A stretch of DNA of 64,000 bases from Polytrichum commune (Eukaryota > Streptophyta > Polytrichopsida > Polytrichales > Polytrichaceae). Below are positions 1-9,340 of the stretch, piece by piece. The notes beneath the pieces were generated by a model. That model had not been told where the DNA came from. It saw nothing but the letters and a program-made list of their open reading frames with translations, and ran no database searches. The stretch's first letter is position 1. Every line of letters starts with the position of its first letter. Made by a program: the position numbers and the translations under genes. The DNA lies in the NCBI GenBank assembly GCA_950295325.1, contig OX485807.1:16333001-16397000 (forward strand), given 5' to 3'.

Positions 1-27
1 CCATGATAAGGATTCACCAATTGGAGT

Positions 28-75
28 CTAAGAGTAGGACCCATCTTGCTGGAGGTTCCAGTTTGTCATGTCGAT
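28..75 (-). pseudogene. S1/SPH-like gene fragment
   Basis: Read on the minus strand, bases 60 down to 28 encode Trp-Asn-Leu-Gln-Gln-Asp-Gly-Ser-Tyr followed shortly by a stop. This matches the C-terminal W-K-L-Q-Q-D-G-x-Y signature of the intact S1-like gene at 2287-2736. Nothing upstream on that strand extends the match, so this is a remnant or the edge of a decayed copy. Confidence 0.45.
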
Positions 76-753
76 CTCATTAATATTTTCTTTTGATAGA
101 CCTTGTTGACATTGGATTGGAGGGGCACTATGGTAGATGGGTCTTAAATGATTGGTTGTTCTGACTAGCCCGCCTTCTCATAGGATATGAAACACATGAT
201 TAGTATAACAAATCATTGAGGTCGTAGCCACATTCCTCACAATTATAAGAATTATAAGAACTCTTATGAATATCTTACTTATAATCAGAGTGAAGGTTAT
301 TATGCTCATTTAATGGTTAATGCTCATACAGGTTCTCCAAATTATTTGATTATTGAGCATAGAATAGTCAACATAAATTGAGCACATTTCTTTTAGTATC
401 CATTCTTGGAGCCACACCTACCCACATACCTCTCAAATATACATTAGGTGTCTGAGTAAGACGAATAACCCAATTAGGCATGTCTACTTCATTGCTAATG
501 AATCAAGTTGGATACGGGCATGGGAATGCCTAGAACAGCACTTCACAACCACCGAAACACCATCATTTTCACTGCAACAGCTCACATTGAGATAACTTAG
601 ATTCCACAATCCACACTCATAGGAACCATACTCACCTCATCTCACCCCTTTCGTAACTGTATTCATATTCATAGTGCTATTTGTGTACACACAGATTTCT
701 GAATCTCTGGTTCAGCCACTTTGACCGACTCCTGCAGCACCCAATCCACTGGG
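76..753. other. Intergenic DNA with weak repeat traces
   Basis: No gene is supported. Bases about 165-205 (minus strand) resemble the phrase CATATCCTATGAGAAG also present near 46950 and, in altered form, near 55660, so a dispersed repeat fragment lies here. Bases about 540-700 resemble the downstream flank of the S1-like gene (ACTGCAACAGCT..., as near 1710 and 2100). Confidence 0.3.
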
Positions 754-755
754 TA

Positions 756-1484
756 TACTGTTCTCCCTCTTTAGTATGACATGTTTGGGAAACACAAAAA
801 AAGTCATATTATCGAGGTGTTGTCTTCTCATTAATATGACTAATGGCATAAAGTTGTTGTATTATAGAGGGTTTAAGAAAATATAAGTAATATGAGTTTA
901 AAATATATATACAACGAGTTTAAGCAATATAGATGGTATGGAATAATAACTTATAACTCCAAATACAAATATTCTCTAGAATTCTTGAAATAGGAGTCCA
1001 AAGATCTATGGTGTTGCCTACTCAAGTTAGCAATTGTCATCTCACCTTAATTTCGTACTAACTTTTGAAAACTTTTAATTTCATTAACACCAAAATATAA
1101 AGAGTTCTCTAATAAGAAACTAGACAACAATGATGCATGATGTTTAACAACATACTAGGCAGCATGCCATTTCAACCCTAACCATATCCATTCTACACTA
1201 GTAACCTTAATTCTTATTAAGTTCCCAATGGTCAGTGAAGTTCCCAAGTAGTTCCCAAGTGTAAATGGATGTATGTTAGATGCACATAACATAGATGAAA
1301 GGAATTTAAGCATTAACTACCTCTTTAATATGACAAAACGGAGATTCTAAATGTCACATTATCAAGTATCGTAGTCGTATGAAAAGAGGGAGTTTTGAAC
1401 TAAAAAGTTTGGTTGCGCAAAAATGTGTTGTAATATCGAGGGTGTCGTATAAACGGGTGTCGTATTAAATGAGGTTAGACTGTA
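756..1484. mobile_element. Pogo/Emigrant-like Tc1-mariner element, non-autonomous
   Basis: The left end reads TA-CTGTTCTCCCTCTTTAG and the reverse complement of the right end reads TA-CAGTCTAACCTCATTTAA. Both carry the CAGT...CCTC...TTTA pattern known from pogo-type plant MITEs such as Emigrant, and both abut a TA dinucleotide. Sub-terminal short motifs (TATGACA/TACGACA) recur inside both ends. No transposase reading frame is visible. A matching right end lies alone at about 48381-48441. The ends have diverged, so the boundaries are approximate. Confidence 0.4.
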
Positions 1485-1833
1485 CTTCGGTCATAGCAGG
1501 CACTCAAGCCCTGCTGGAGCCATCAATGTACTCATCCATTCGACCTTTGGGTTGCCATTGGAGCTTGCATGGGTGAGGGGTACTCATAAGTTTGATGCTA
1601 AGAAATGAAGCTTCGATCCCGTTTCGATAGGGAACTCAACCAATCAACCGGCCAACAACTGAGAATGCCTTCTAAAAACATTACTAAACACAAACACAAC
1701 AAAACCATTTCGCTGCAACAGCTGACACCGAGATCAATTCACACCTATATAAAACACCTCTGAAATACCTCATCACTCCCGGAATCCGATCGAACCAAAC
1801 CTTTATTCATAGCAATTCAGACCTGCTGACGAA

Positions 1834-1965
1834 TCAACTGAAGCATTTCTTTGGCAGACACCTTCTGCCATCCAGCCACTTCGCTTTGACTCCTACAGCA
1901 CCTAATTTGCAGGTGTTCGTTAATAAGTTGGGCTCCATCTTGCTGGAGCTTCCAGCACCTGTTTC
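1834..1965 (-). pseudogene. Decayed S1/SPH-like gene, 3' part
   Basis: On the minus strand the segment around 1930-1950 repeats the intact S1 gene's codons for W-K-L-Q-Q-D-G-A almost base for base, then loses the reading frame. It is followed by a poly-T run on the plus strand at about 1973-1996. The flanking DNA at 1690-1830 also resembles the flank of the intact gene. This points to tandem duplication of an S1-like gene followed by decay. Confidence 0.5.
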
Positions 1966-2286
1966 ATGAGCTTTTTTTTTTTTTCTCTTTTTTTTCAAGA
2001 TTCCCTTTTGCCAAGTTTTTTTGCCATCAAGTTTTGATAGATAAGTAACCCAACAATCATCAGCATCCATCAACAATCACAAAACCACACAAAAACACTG
2101 CAATAGCTGACAGTGCAGAGATTCTTTCATACAAAGCACCTCGCAACAATATGATCACCACTTCCAGATCTTTATAATTCATAGCCCTTCTTCCGGCTGA
2201 TCATTCAACCTTGTACAAATTCACGATGAATCTCCGATCCAGTCACTAATTCGACAGACTCCTATTCCAAATTTTGCAGCTTGCGA
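1966..2286. other. 3' flank of S1-like gene
   Basis: No gene. The segment 2090-2220 (CTGCAATAGCTGACAGTGC onward) parallels 1705-1810 and about 570-680, so it is part of the duplicated S1 downstream flank. Confidence 0.35.
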
Positions 2287-2736
2287 TCAGGCCCAGGCTG
2301 AGTAGAGTGCGTATCCACCGGTTGCAGCTGTTCGGTAGTAAGCCCCATCTTGCTGGAGCTTCCAGGTGCAGCCGGAGGGGCTGCAGTTGTACCAAGGGGC
2401 GTCGGAGTATCCAGATCTGGCGTAGTTCCACACCACCAGCGTCTGGGTGGTAGCCATGGCAGCCGGATCAGCGGTGGCCACCTCACAAGTGACCGAGGGG
2501 TCGTCCAGGGTGCTGGTGACGGCGAATCTCCAGGTGGCCCCGGGCTTCACCGTCTGCGCTCCCATGTCGACGCTGAGGGAGGTGCAGTGCACTTTGAGGT
2601 CGGTGCTGGGGAAGCCGTTCACGATGCTCTCGTCCGTGGTCACGGAGGCTGTGGCCAATCCGCTAATTGCTGCAAGTATCAGCATAGGCAATGCAAATGC
2701 AATAAGCTTCATCTGCACTACAGTTACTCCCGCCAT
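2287..2736 (-). CDS. Plant self-incompatibility protein S1-like (SPH) secreted protein
   Basis: A predicted small secreted protein of 149 residues in one exon. A hydrophobic signal peptide covers about residues 9-31 (MKLIAFALPMLILAAISG then LATAS). The mature part carries the S1-family pattern: V-H-C near its start, the W-R-F strand, a middle cysteine (TCEVA), then W-Y-N-C-S-P-S-G-C and the W-K-L-Q-Q-D-G-A-Y-Y ending. The four cysteines could form the two disulfides usual in the family, and the length is typical. S1 proteins are pollen factors in poppy self-incompatibility, but most SPH members have no known role, so none is assigned here. The ATG at 2736 has a good context (ATCATGGCG); the ATG at 2712 would give 141 residues starting directly at the signal peptide. 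A possible splice acceptor (TTGCAG) lies just upstream of the start, so an untranslated first exon is possible. Decayed relatives lie at 28-75 and 1834-1965. Confidence 0.8.
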   Translation of the reverse strand: MAGVTVVQMKLIAFALPMLILAAISGLATASVTTDESIVNGFPSTDLKVHCTSLSVDMGAQTVKPGATWRFAVTSTLDDPSVTCEVATADPAAMATTQTLVVWNYARSGYSDAPWYNCSPSGCTWKLQQDGAYYRTAATGGYALYSAWA

Positions 2737-2757
2737 GATACCACCTGCAACACACAC

Positions 2758-4100
2758 GCAAATTGTGACTTCAATCTTTATGTGTGTTCAAGATGAAGAT
2801 CTGAAGCGAGTGCTGCACCGGAGACGAGATAGACAGGGAAGGTAGTTAGGGTTCAGTATGAACGAAGAATGTGTCAGAGCTGCATTTTAAACCACATATC
2901 TAAACACATGCAGACTACTAATCTCTGCCTCAGATTAATCTTAAACAACAGCCAGACAATGGGAGGTTCTACTGCCATTGAACATTATCCCAGAGGAGGA
3001 TCAGCGGAGGACAAGCTGGGCTTAGTAGCTGGTAGGATGAACTGTCCAGTTCAAATCCTTGTATTGAGCGCTACTAGATGCAGAGTGGGCCTATTCCTCT
3101 TAGCCCTGTTAACCACAACCAAAACAAGCAACCAAAACACACGCGCACACACAAATTTAATTGAAAAATTAGAAGGAAAAAAAAAAGGGCGCACAAAGTC
3201 CGATTGTCTTCGCTTGGGACTCATGTGAACAACAGCCAGCCGGAGGTTTTGCAGCAATAAGTGCAATGTGCCGTTCCTACGATCCCCACTGAGTTGCTTG
3301 AAGATTAACCCAGAGTTTAGTGGAAGACTTAGAGCTGGGTTTCACTGGGGCTGAAAAATGTATCCAGTTCAGTTCCAATCCAGATTGAAACCATGGAGCT
3401 ACTAAGCTCCAACACAGCCATGCAATTCGACCCGCTACAACAACAAGCGTACGGAATCACCATCGATATGTTAGCAGCTAACTAACACATACCAGTGCAG
3501 GATAAAGTAAGACCAACTTGGGCTCTCCTTCCTTCGACTGCAACCTGGGAGATGAGGCACCTAGTTAAGCTCGTGTTTAATCAATCCTTCTGACTTACTT
3601 ACATACTTACGACGGTGCTCACTTTAATTGCAGCCTGTGCCCACTGCAAAGGTGAGTGGCGGTGAAGAAGGTGGGCACTTTGTAATGATACTTCAGTTAG
3701 AAATGGCGATGAATGAGCCCCCTGGTTATCATGAGTGGGTGGGGTAGGTGGGTGCAACTATGAATTCGCATACTCTGCAACACTGGCTTTGACTTTGAGT
3801 ATGAATTTCTATCCACACTCATTTTATAAGATCGAAGAGCCGGGATCCTTGATGTAAGCCAAGTCAACTGTAATCTTGATGAGGCTGCCATTGAGTGTAT
3901 GCACTTGATGAAGCGTCGGTGTCCGGGCAGATTTTTGGGCATAATCGATCAAGATCCTAGTGTTTCCAAGTCCAACCGGTTAAATGTTGACATCTTTCGG
4001 TTTTTTCTTTATAGATTCGAGGTATATTCTCTAAGTTCCTCTAAAAAGCCTTGAACTTCAACCAATGATTTGTCAAATTCAACCGGTTCATTTGTAACTA
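2758..4100. other. Intergenic, no gene recognised
   Basis: This contains the upstream region of the S1-like gene. I see no convincing reading frame, RNA gene or transposon end. A short GATGGATGATGGATGAT-type repeat only begins further on, at about 4292. Confidence 0.3.
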
Positions 4101-4102
4101 CA

Positions 4103-4642
4103 CTGTTTTGTCTAATTAGTGTGGGTTAGCATTTGGAGTTACACATTACTATAACATTTTACAGAGAGTATATTTATTACCCAAATAACATAAGTACATT
4201 AAATAAGATATTTAGTGTCATATGGTATTTAGTGTCACTATGATAACTTTTCGGATGGCACTTCTTATGAATAAGTGAACAAATATTGTGATGGATGATG
4301 GATGATGGATGAGTTCATCTTTGGCCAAAACCACATCTTTTCTTGTCAGCAACTTGTGATGAATATTGTCATGGATGATTGAAATTTGGATGAAAAATCA
4401 CTTGGTAAGTGACAGTAATTGCAACACTGTAAATCTTTAGTCGCCCAAAAGTTTTACGACGAATGACAAATAATGTTGGGTTAGCACTTAGTGTTGGTGA
4501 CACTAAATATCATATTTAGTGTAGTTAGTATGCACATCGAAGAATATGATAAAACTTAGTTGGTACATATGATAATGTCGGTAAAAAGTTATAGCAACAC
4601 GTAACTCTGAATGGTAACCCACACTAATTAGACAAAACAATG
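4103..4642. mobile_element. Outer MITE (family B) carrying a nested family-A MITE
   Basis: The ends are inverted repeats of about 50 bp. 4103-4156 begins ACTGTTTTGTCTAATTAGTG, and the reverse complement of 4588-4642 begins TTGTTTTGTCTAATTAGTGT; both continue into G-G-A/C-A-G-A-G-T-T-A-C and end with C-T-A-T-A-A-C. The interior between about 4195 and 4524 is a second element of a different family. Related B elements are at 50160-50338 and 52485-52700. No coding capacity is visible. Confidence 0.7.
4195..4524. mobile_element. Family-A palindromic-end MITE, copy A1
   Basis: The right end is CACTAAATAT then CATATTTAGTG, a short palindrome; the left end is a mutated version with TAAGATATTTAGTGTCA. 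The interior (GGATGATGGATGATGGATG, then AATCACTTGGTAAGTGACAG) is the reverse complement of copy A2 at 8965-9340, which confirms a family. It sits inside the family-B element at 4103-4642. Confidence 0.7.
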
Positions 4643-5116
4643 TAGCGGTTGGTTCTCCCTGTTCATTGTGAAGCATGCATATTGATCCTCATAAATTACT
4701 TACCTCAAGTAAGTTATAATATGGAGGGCCTAATGTGGTCATTCTTCTTCAATGGACACCTTTTCTTGCATGGTATGTGGCAAGACTTGTAATCTAGAAA
4801 GGACAGTGAAAAGACATCATGATGTGACATTTGGACTATATTAGAGTTATTTGTAGAGTGAAGCAGATGAAACTAGTTTATGAAGATTAACACAAAGTCA
4901 CCCAAGTTTTCTCAAAGCTTAAATCCCATGCACATTGCCTGTTTTAAATCCTACAATCTGAGTTTGAGAGGTAAAATAAAAAGATCCCAAAAATTTCACC
5001 CAACTCTCAAAATAGACTCCTATACACAACGAACTAACGAGCTCTTAATAGAAAGTTCTCTCAATCCATCAAGTCCCTCAAAGGAGGGACGCCTTGGCAA
5101 ATTTCAGCACTCTTGT
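4643..5116. other. Intergenic, no gene recognised
   Basis: No supported gene or element end. Confidence 0.3.
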
Positions 5117-5240
5117 TGATCCCATTTATGTGTCTATGGGCTTGCTGGATTAGCCTAGCCTTCCAAGGTAATTTCAGACTCAAAACAGTGGAATTGTATT
5201 CCGATTTCTTATGGAATTTCAGAGTCGAAATATTACCGTA
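5117..5240 (+). repeat. Direct repeat, left copy (~120 bp)
   Basis: The sequence beginning TTGATCCCATTTATGTGTCT and ending near GAATTTCAGAGTCGAAATAT recurs at 5823-5945 at roughly 85% identity by eye. The copies lie about 600 bp apart in the same orientation. This could be the terminal repeats of a small LTR-type (TRIM) element or a simple segmental duplication; no TG...CA ends were fixed. Confidence 0.5.
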
Positions 5241-5822
5241 AAGTCTCTGAGCTCAGGCTAAGTAGATTGCGCATGCAGGTAATGAAGCCTCGATAAGAAC
5301 CGGATGTGAAAGTTCAGATGTCAATCTACCGAGATCTCACTTTGTGTGAGGAGGCTATATTAGGATTTGATTGACAAAGTAGGACAATTTTCATACAAAA
5401 GTGATGACGATGATACGTATATCTAGCAAACGATACAAGCCCTTGGGCCTTGTGCCACAGTTGACTATTCCTCAGTGGTTAGGTGGGGGTTGCAGAGGTC
5501 AGCTTTCAAATCATACAGAGATCAATCGAGCTGCAGGAAGTCACAGACAGATCCAATTAAGGAAGGGTTCGATCACATGCGTCCGATTCGTTTTGTTGGG
5601 AAGACTTTTGCAAAGAAAGTGTGGTGACAACTTGCTTGTTAATTTGCAGTATTTCAGGCATCTGAGGGTTGACTAAGTTATCAATTTCTTAAACGACAAA
5701 AATCCCTACAAAAATCCCTGCAAAAACCCCTCCAGTAGTCATGTTCGTAACTGTCGTTGCATTACATGGTCTAAGGTAGCCGCCGCCCATATTTCGGATG
5801 CCTTGTCAAGTTTTGGTACTTG

Positions 5823-5945
5823 GGTTGATCTCATTTATGTGTCGATGGGCTCGTTGGATTAGCCTGGCCTTCTGAGGTAAATGTCAGATTCAAAACATTT
5901 GAATTGTATTCCAATTTCTCCTGAAATTTCAGAGTCTAAATATAT
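5823..5945 (+). repeat. Direct repeat, right copy (~120 bp)
   Basis: Partner of 5117-5240: GATTAGCCTGGCCTTCTGAG parallels GATTAGCCTAGCCTTCCAAG. The DNA between the copies has no recognisable coding content. Confidence 0.5.
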
Positions 5946-7383
5946 TTCTAAATCTGTTGTGGTCATATACGGTCATCCGTATATTTTGTGTATTTAGGTC
6001 ATCTTCCACCTTGTTCTTGATATAAATGCTCCTTGAATAAATTGCTATTAATAGTCTTGGTTGAACCTCATGATTTTGAGAATGTGGAACCCAAGTGTCA
6101 TGCCACATTTGTTTGAAATGTTGTATATATAATTCATGAGAGTATAGAATTGACAAGTCCATGGTCCTATTTATGTCAGAGCCACCACTCAAGTTTGTCT
6201 TTGTTACAATGAGCTACATGGTGAATGTTCCATGGGAGCACATGTTTCGTTTTTGAGGAAACCATGTAACATACACTTTGTGTCCCTCAGACCATTAATT
6301 TTGAGTGTTCAGAATAGGCCACAAACTGGAACATGTTGCGCCAACCTAAAATACAACCAAAATTTTTGAGACAAAATCAAATAAATACCTAACTAGAAGG
6401 TGAGCGATAAGTCATAACAACATCATCTAGATCAACTAACTTCATGTGTTCACCATGGGTATATGATGAGGTAATTTGATGAAGTTGAGCATTCAAACAT
6501 GTCTTCAAGTCATACTCATCTTTAGTTGAGTATGTCGATGCCTTTGGTAATCTTAACCATTTGGATGATTTTGCAAAATATAAGAAAGTGGTAGAGGTTC
6601 TTGTAAAGAAAATAAATAAATAAGAATGTTGGGATATTTATACACTGACATGCGATGTCCATTCACCAGCCCCTAATCATGCCTACATAGGTATGGTATC
6701 AAGGTTGGTTTAGTGCCTAATTTCCATTGGTGGATTGCAAGTTTTAGATGTAGATTAATATTTAGGTTCATGTACATTATAAGGTAGGGGGGGGGGGGGA
6801 GTGGAATTGGGGCTTGTTTCTTTTCAGGTTTTCTTTTGCTTAGAATGATGTGTGTGAGGTGTATGATGGAGATTTGAGAAGGCTCCCATGAGTTCGTAAA
6901 TCTTATGCATGGGAATTGTGAGGTCTTTAAGTATTTTGGATGGAGCCTCTGCTGTAATTAGTTCTCCAAAAATAAATTTCTCTTGGTCAAACTCAGACAC
7001 CTTCGCATCAATTCACCAAAATTGAAGGTTCCAACACTCCTTGAACACTCCTTACACATTTGAAATTGTCAAAAATGGGGCAAAACTCCCTACCAAAACA
7101 TGAGTTTTTGAGGGGCTTTATAAAGAAAAACTCTACTTGATAGTTTAATGTACACAACATTTGTTCTCTAGATAGATGGGTGAACAATTTTTCTTTAAGA
7201 TGCGGCGGAAAGGATTAATTTTCCCATGAATCATGTCAAAAATCCATTCTTAGGAACTCATGACTTTGATACTTTTCCTCATGTTGTCGAGTCAGTGTTT
7301 TGATATACTCGATAGACTTCGAGTTGCACAATTCTTTAGATAGAAGGCAGAACATTTTCTCTCTGGAATCTTGTGGAGGGGAT
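5946..7383. other. Intergenic with a 13-base G run
   Basis: No gene recognised. A homopolymer of 13 G lies at 6787-6799. Confidence 0.3.
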
Positions 7384-7636
7384 TACACTAAATATGATAC
7401 TTAGTGTCACTTAATACACTAAAATATGATGTTTAGTGTCACTCACTATTTGGATTTACACAATGCTATATATCTTTATGATTGATGTATTTTTTTACCA
7501 AGTGAAGTTGTTGATGTTCTATACTGTCCAAACAACCAATTTATCATTTGTTGGTAAGATATGAAATATACAGTAAATATGTATAGCATTGCGTAATTCC
7601 AAATAGTAAGTGACACTAACTATCATACTTAGTGTA
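7384..7636. mobile_element. Family-C MITE, copy C1, with duplicated left terminus
   Basis: The core element spans about 7415-7636. Its left end (TACACTAAAATATGATGTTT, then AGTGTCACTCACTATTTGGA) is matched by the reverse complement of its right end (TACACTAAGTATGATAGTTA...TCACTTACTATTTGGA), giving inverted repeats of about 55 bp. A second copy of the terminal palindrome lies directly outside on the left, at 7384-7410. Copy C3 is at 52966-53186. Confidence 0.7.
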
Positions 7637-7825
7637 CCTATTTGGAGTCACACAATGCTACAACTTTTTAAAAGTGTTGTAATTTTTACCAAGTAAAGAC
7701 CTTAATGTTCTATAATGTCTAAACAACCAACTTGACCTTTGTTGGCAAAAATGAGATATACAATAAATAGTTATTGCATTGCGTAATTCCAAAAAGTAAG
7801 TCACACTAAATACAATATTTAGTGT
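7637..7825. mobile_element. Family-C MITE, copy C2, left end truncated
   Basis: This abuts C1. The interior (ACCAAGTAAAGACCTTAATG, GTCTAAACAACCAA) and the right end (CATTGCGTAATTCCAAAAAG, then CACTAAATACAATATTTAGTG) match C1, but the left terminal palindrome is missing or shared with C1. The two copies may come from one tandem event. Confidence 0.6.
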
Positions 7826-8061
7826 GTTGTTTCATAAATATCATGTCAAAATTGTATGCATGGGACTGATGTCTTTGATCATTTGCCTTGTGATGTCGAG
7901 TTAGTGTTTAGATATACTTGTTATTACAGTGTCACAACATCTATTTGCTAGTACTTAGGATAGGAAGCTGAATTTTTATTTTCTGTAGGAATGTCAAGCT
8001 GGTTTAATATATACATGCCTTGAGGATGGATTATAATTCCTTTGTGCTCAAATTCATGAAG

Positions 8062-8384
8062 CTACACTAAATAGGATATTTAGTGTTTGATACACTAAAT
8101 ACGAACGCATACACTAAATATCAATAACCCTATGAAAGTAAGTAATATTAAATGTAAACTCAAACACTAAATATCAACTATGGTAATATGTGGAAGTTAC
8201 ATGTTTGAATTTAGTGTTAGTAAGGATATGGGAGGGGGGGGGGAAATGATAAAGGAGAATTCCGGCATATGTTCTAGGATATCTTCCAACATTAATTGTC
8301 AAGGATTTGAAAATTAGTGTTGAGTAGCGTAGGGCAGTAACAACACTAAATATAATGAAACACTAAATATCCTATTTAGTGTAG
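8062..8384. mobile_element. Family-D MITE with palindromic ends
   Basis: The left end CTACACTAAATAGGATATTT (continuing AGTGTTTGA) equals the reverse complement of the right end at 8361-8384. The interior differs from families A and C, although the terminal palindrome is the same type. A run of 10 G lies inside, at 8234-8243, and more CACTAAAT half-motifs lie just within each end. Confidence 0.65.
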
Positions 8385-8964
8385 TGATGGTAGACAAATA
8401 TGAAGCTATGCTTGAGACTAATTCCTGGGTGTAGGCATTTCAATCCCAGGGAGTGCACTGTTCAAGTACTGTATTTATACACATGGGTGAACAAAAGGGG
8501 TATTATTTAAAACAAGCATGTACAAAATGTACGTACAAGAGACATATTGCTATTAAGCAAGAAGTAGATATACATGAGGCTATAGAAAAATATATGTAAA
8601 GTACGCATTTACGCGTTTACGCGTTCAAGTCAGACCTGGACCAAGAATCATGTGTTTTTTCATCCACTAAGTAACGACTTTATAACTAAAAATCCATGAT
8701 TTGATATTATACATATAATAGGGCCATATTTTTGCATTTCCAAACATTTGTACACATGTCATATACAATTTCTGTATTTGTTTTTGGACCCTTGTATACA
8801 TATGGAAATGTATTTTGAAGCAATGAGATTTGTAAGTATATTGCTTGATTTTAGCAAAAATAAAATGTATACAGGGGTATTTTAATAAGGGGCATGCACG
8901 CACGTGATGCTTGGTTTTAATGAATAGTGCACTCCCTAAGATTTCAATACTAAGTTACCTTGAA
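8385..8964. other. Intergenic, no gene recognised
   Basis: No supported feature. Confidence 0.3.
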
Positions 8965-9340
8965 CTACACTAAATATGATATTTAGTGTCATCAATTCTA
9001 ATTGTCTTGCTCAATACTAATTGTAAACTATAGTATATTGTCACCAACACTAAATGTTAACCCAACAATATTTGTATTCCTTGTAATTTTTTGGGGGATT
9101 ATAGATTTACACTGTGGCAATTACTGTCACTTACCAAGTGATTTTTCATCCAAATTTCAATCATCCATGACAACATCTCATTGCAAGTTGCTGACAAGAG
9201 AAGGTAGGGTTTTGGCCAATGGATGACCTCATCCATCATCCATGACAATATTTGTTCACTGATTCATAAGAGGTGTTATCCAAAAAGTTACCATAGTGAC
9301 CTTAAATACCATATCACAGTAAATATCATATTTACTGTAG
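8965..9340. mobile_element. Family-A palindromic-end MITE, copy A2
   Basis: This starts CTACACTAAATATGATATTT and ends ATATCATATTTACTGTAG. It is the reverse complement of A1 through the interior: the ATCCATCATCCATGACAATA and ACTTACCAAGTGATTTTTCA segments pair with those of A1. Non-coding. Confidence 0.75.

Noticed and set aside
2350-2845. Plus-strand open frames of 148 and 132 codons over the S1-like gene
   Set aside because: These are antisense to a coherent secreted protein with signal peptide and family cysteines. They arise from its GC-rich codons.
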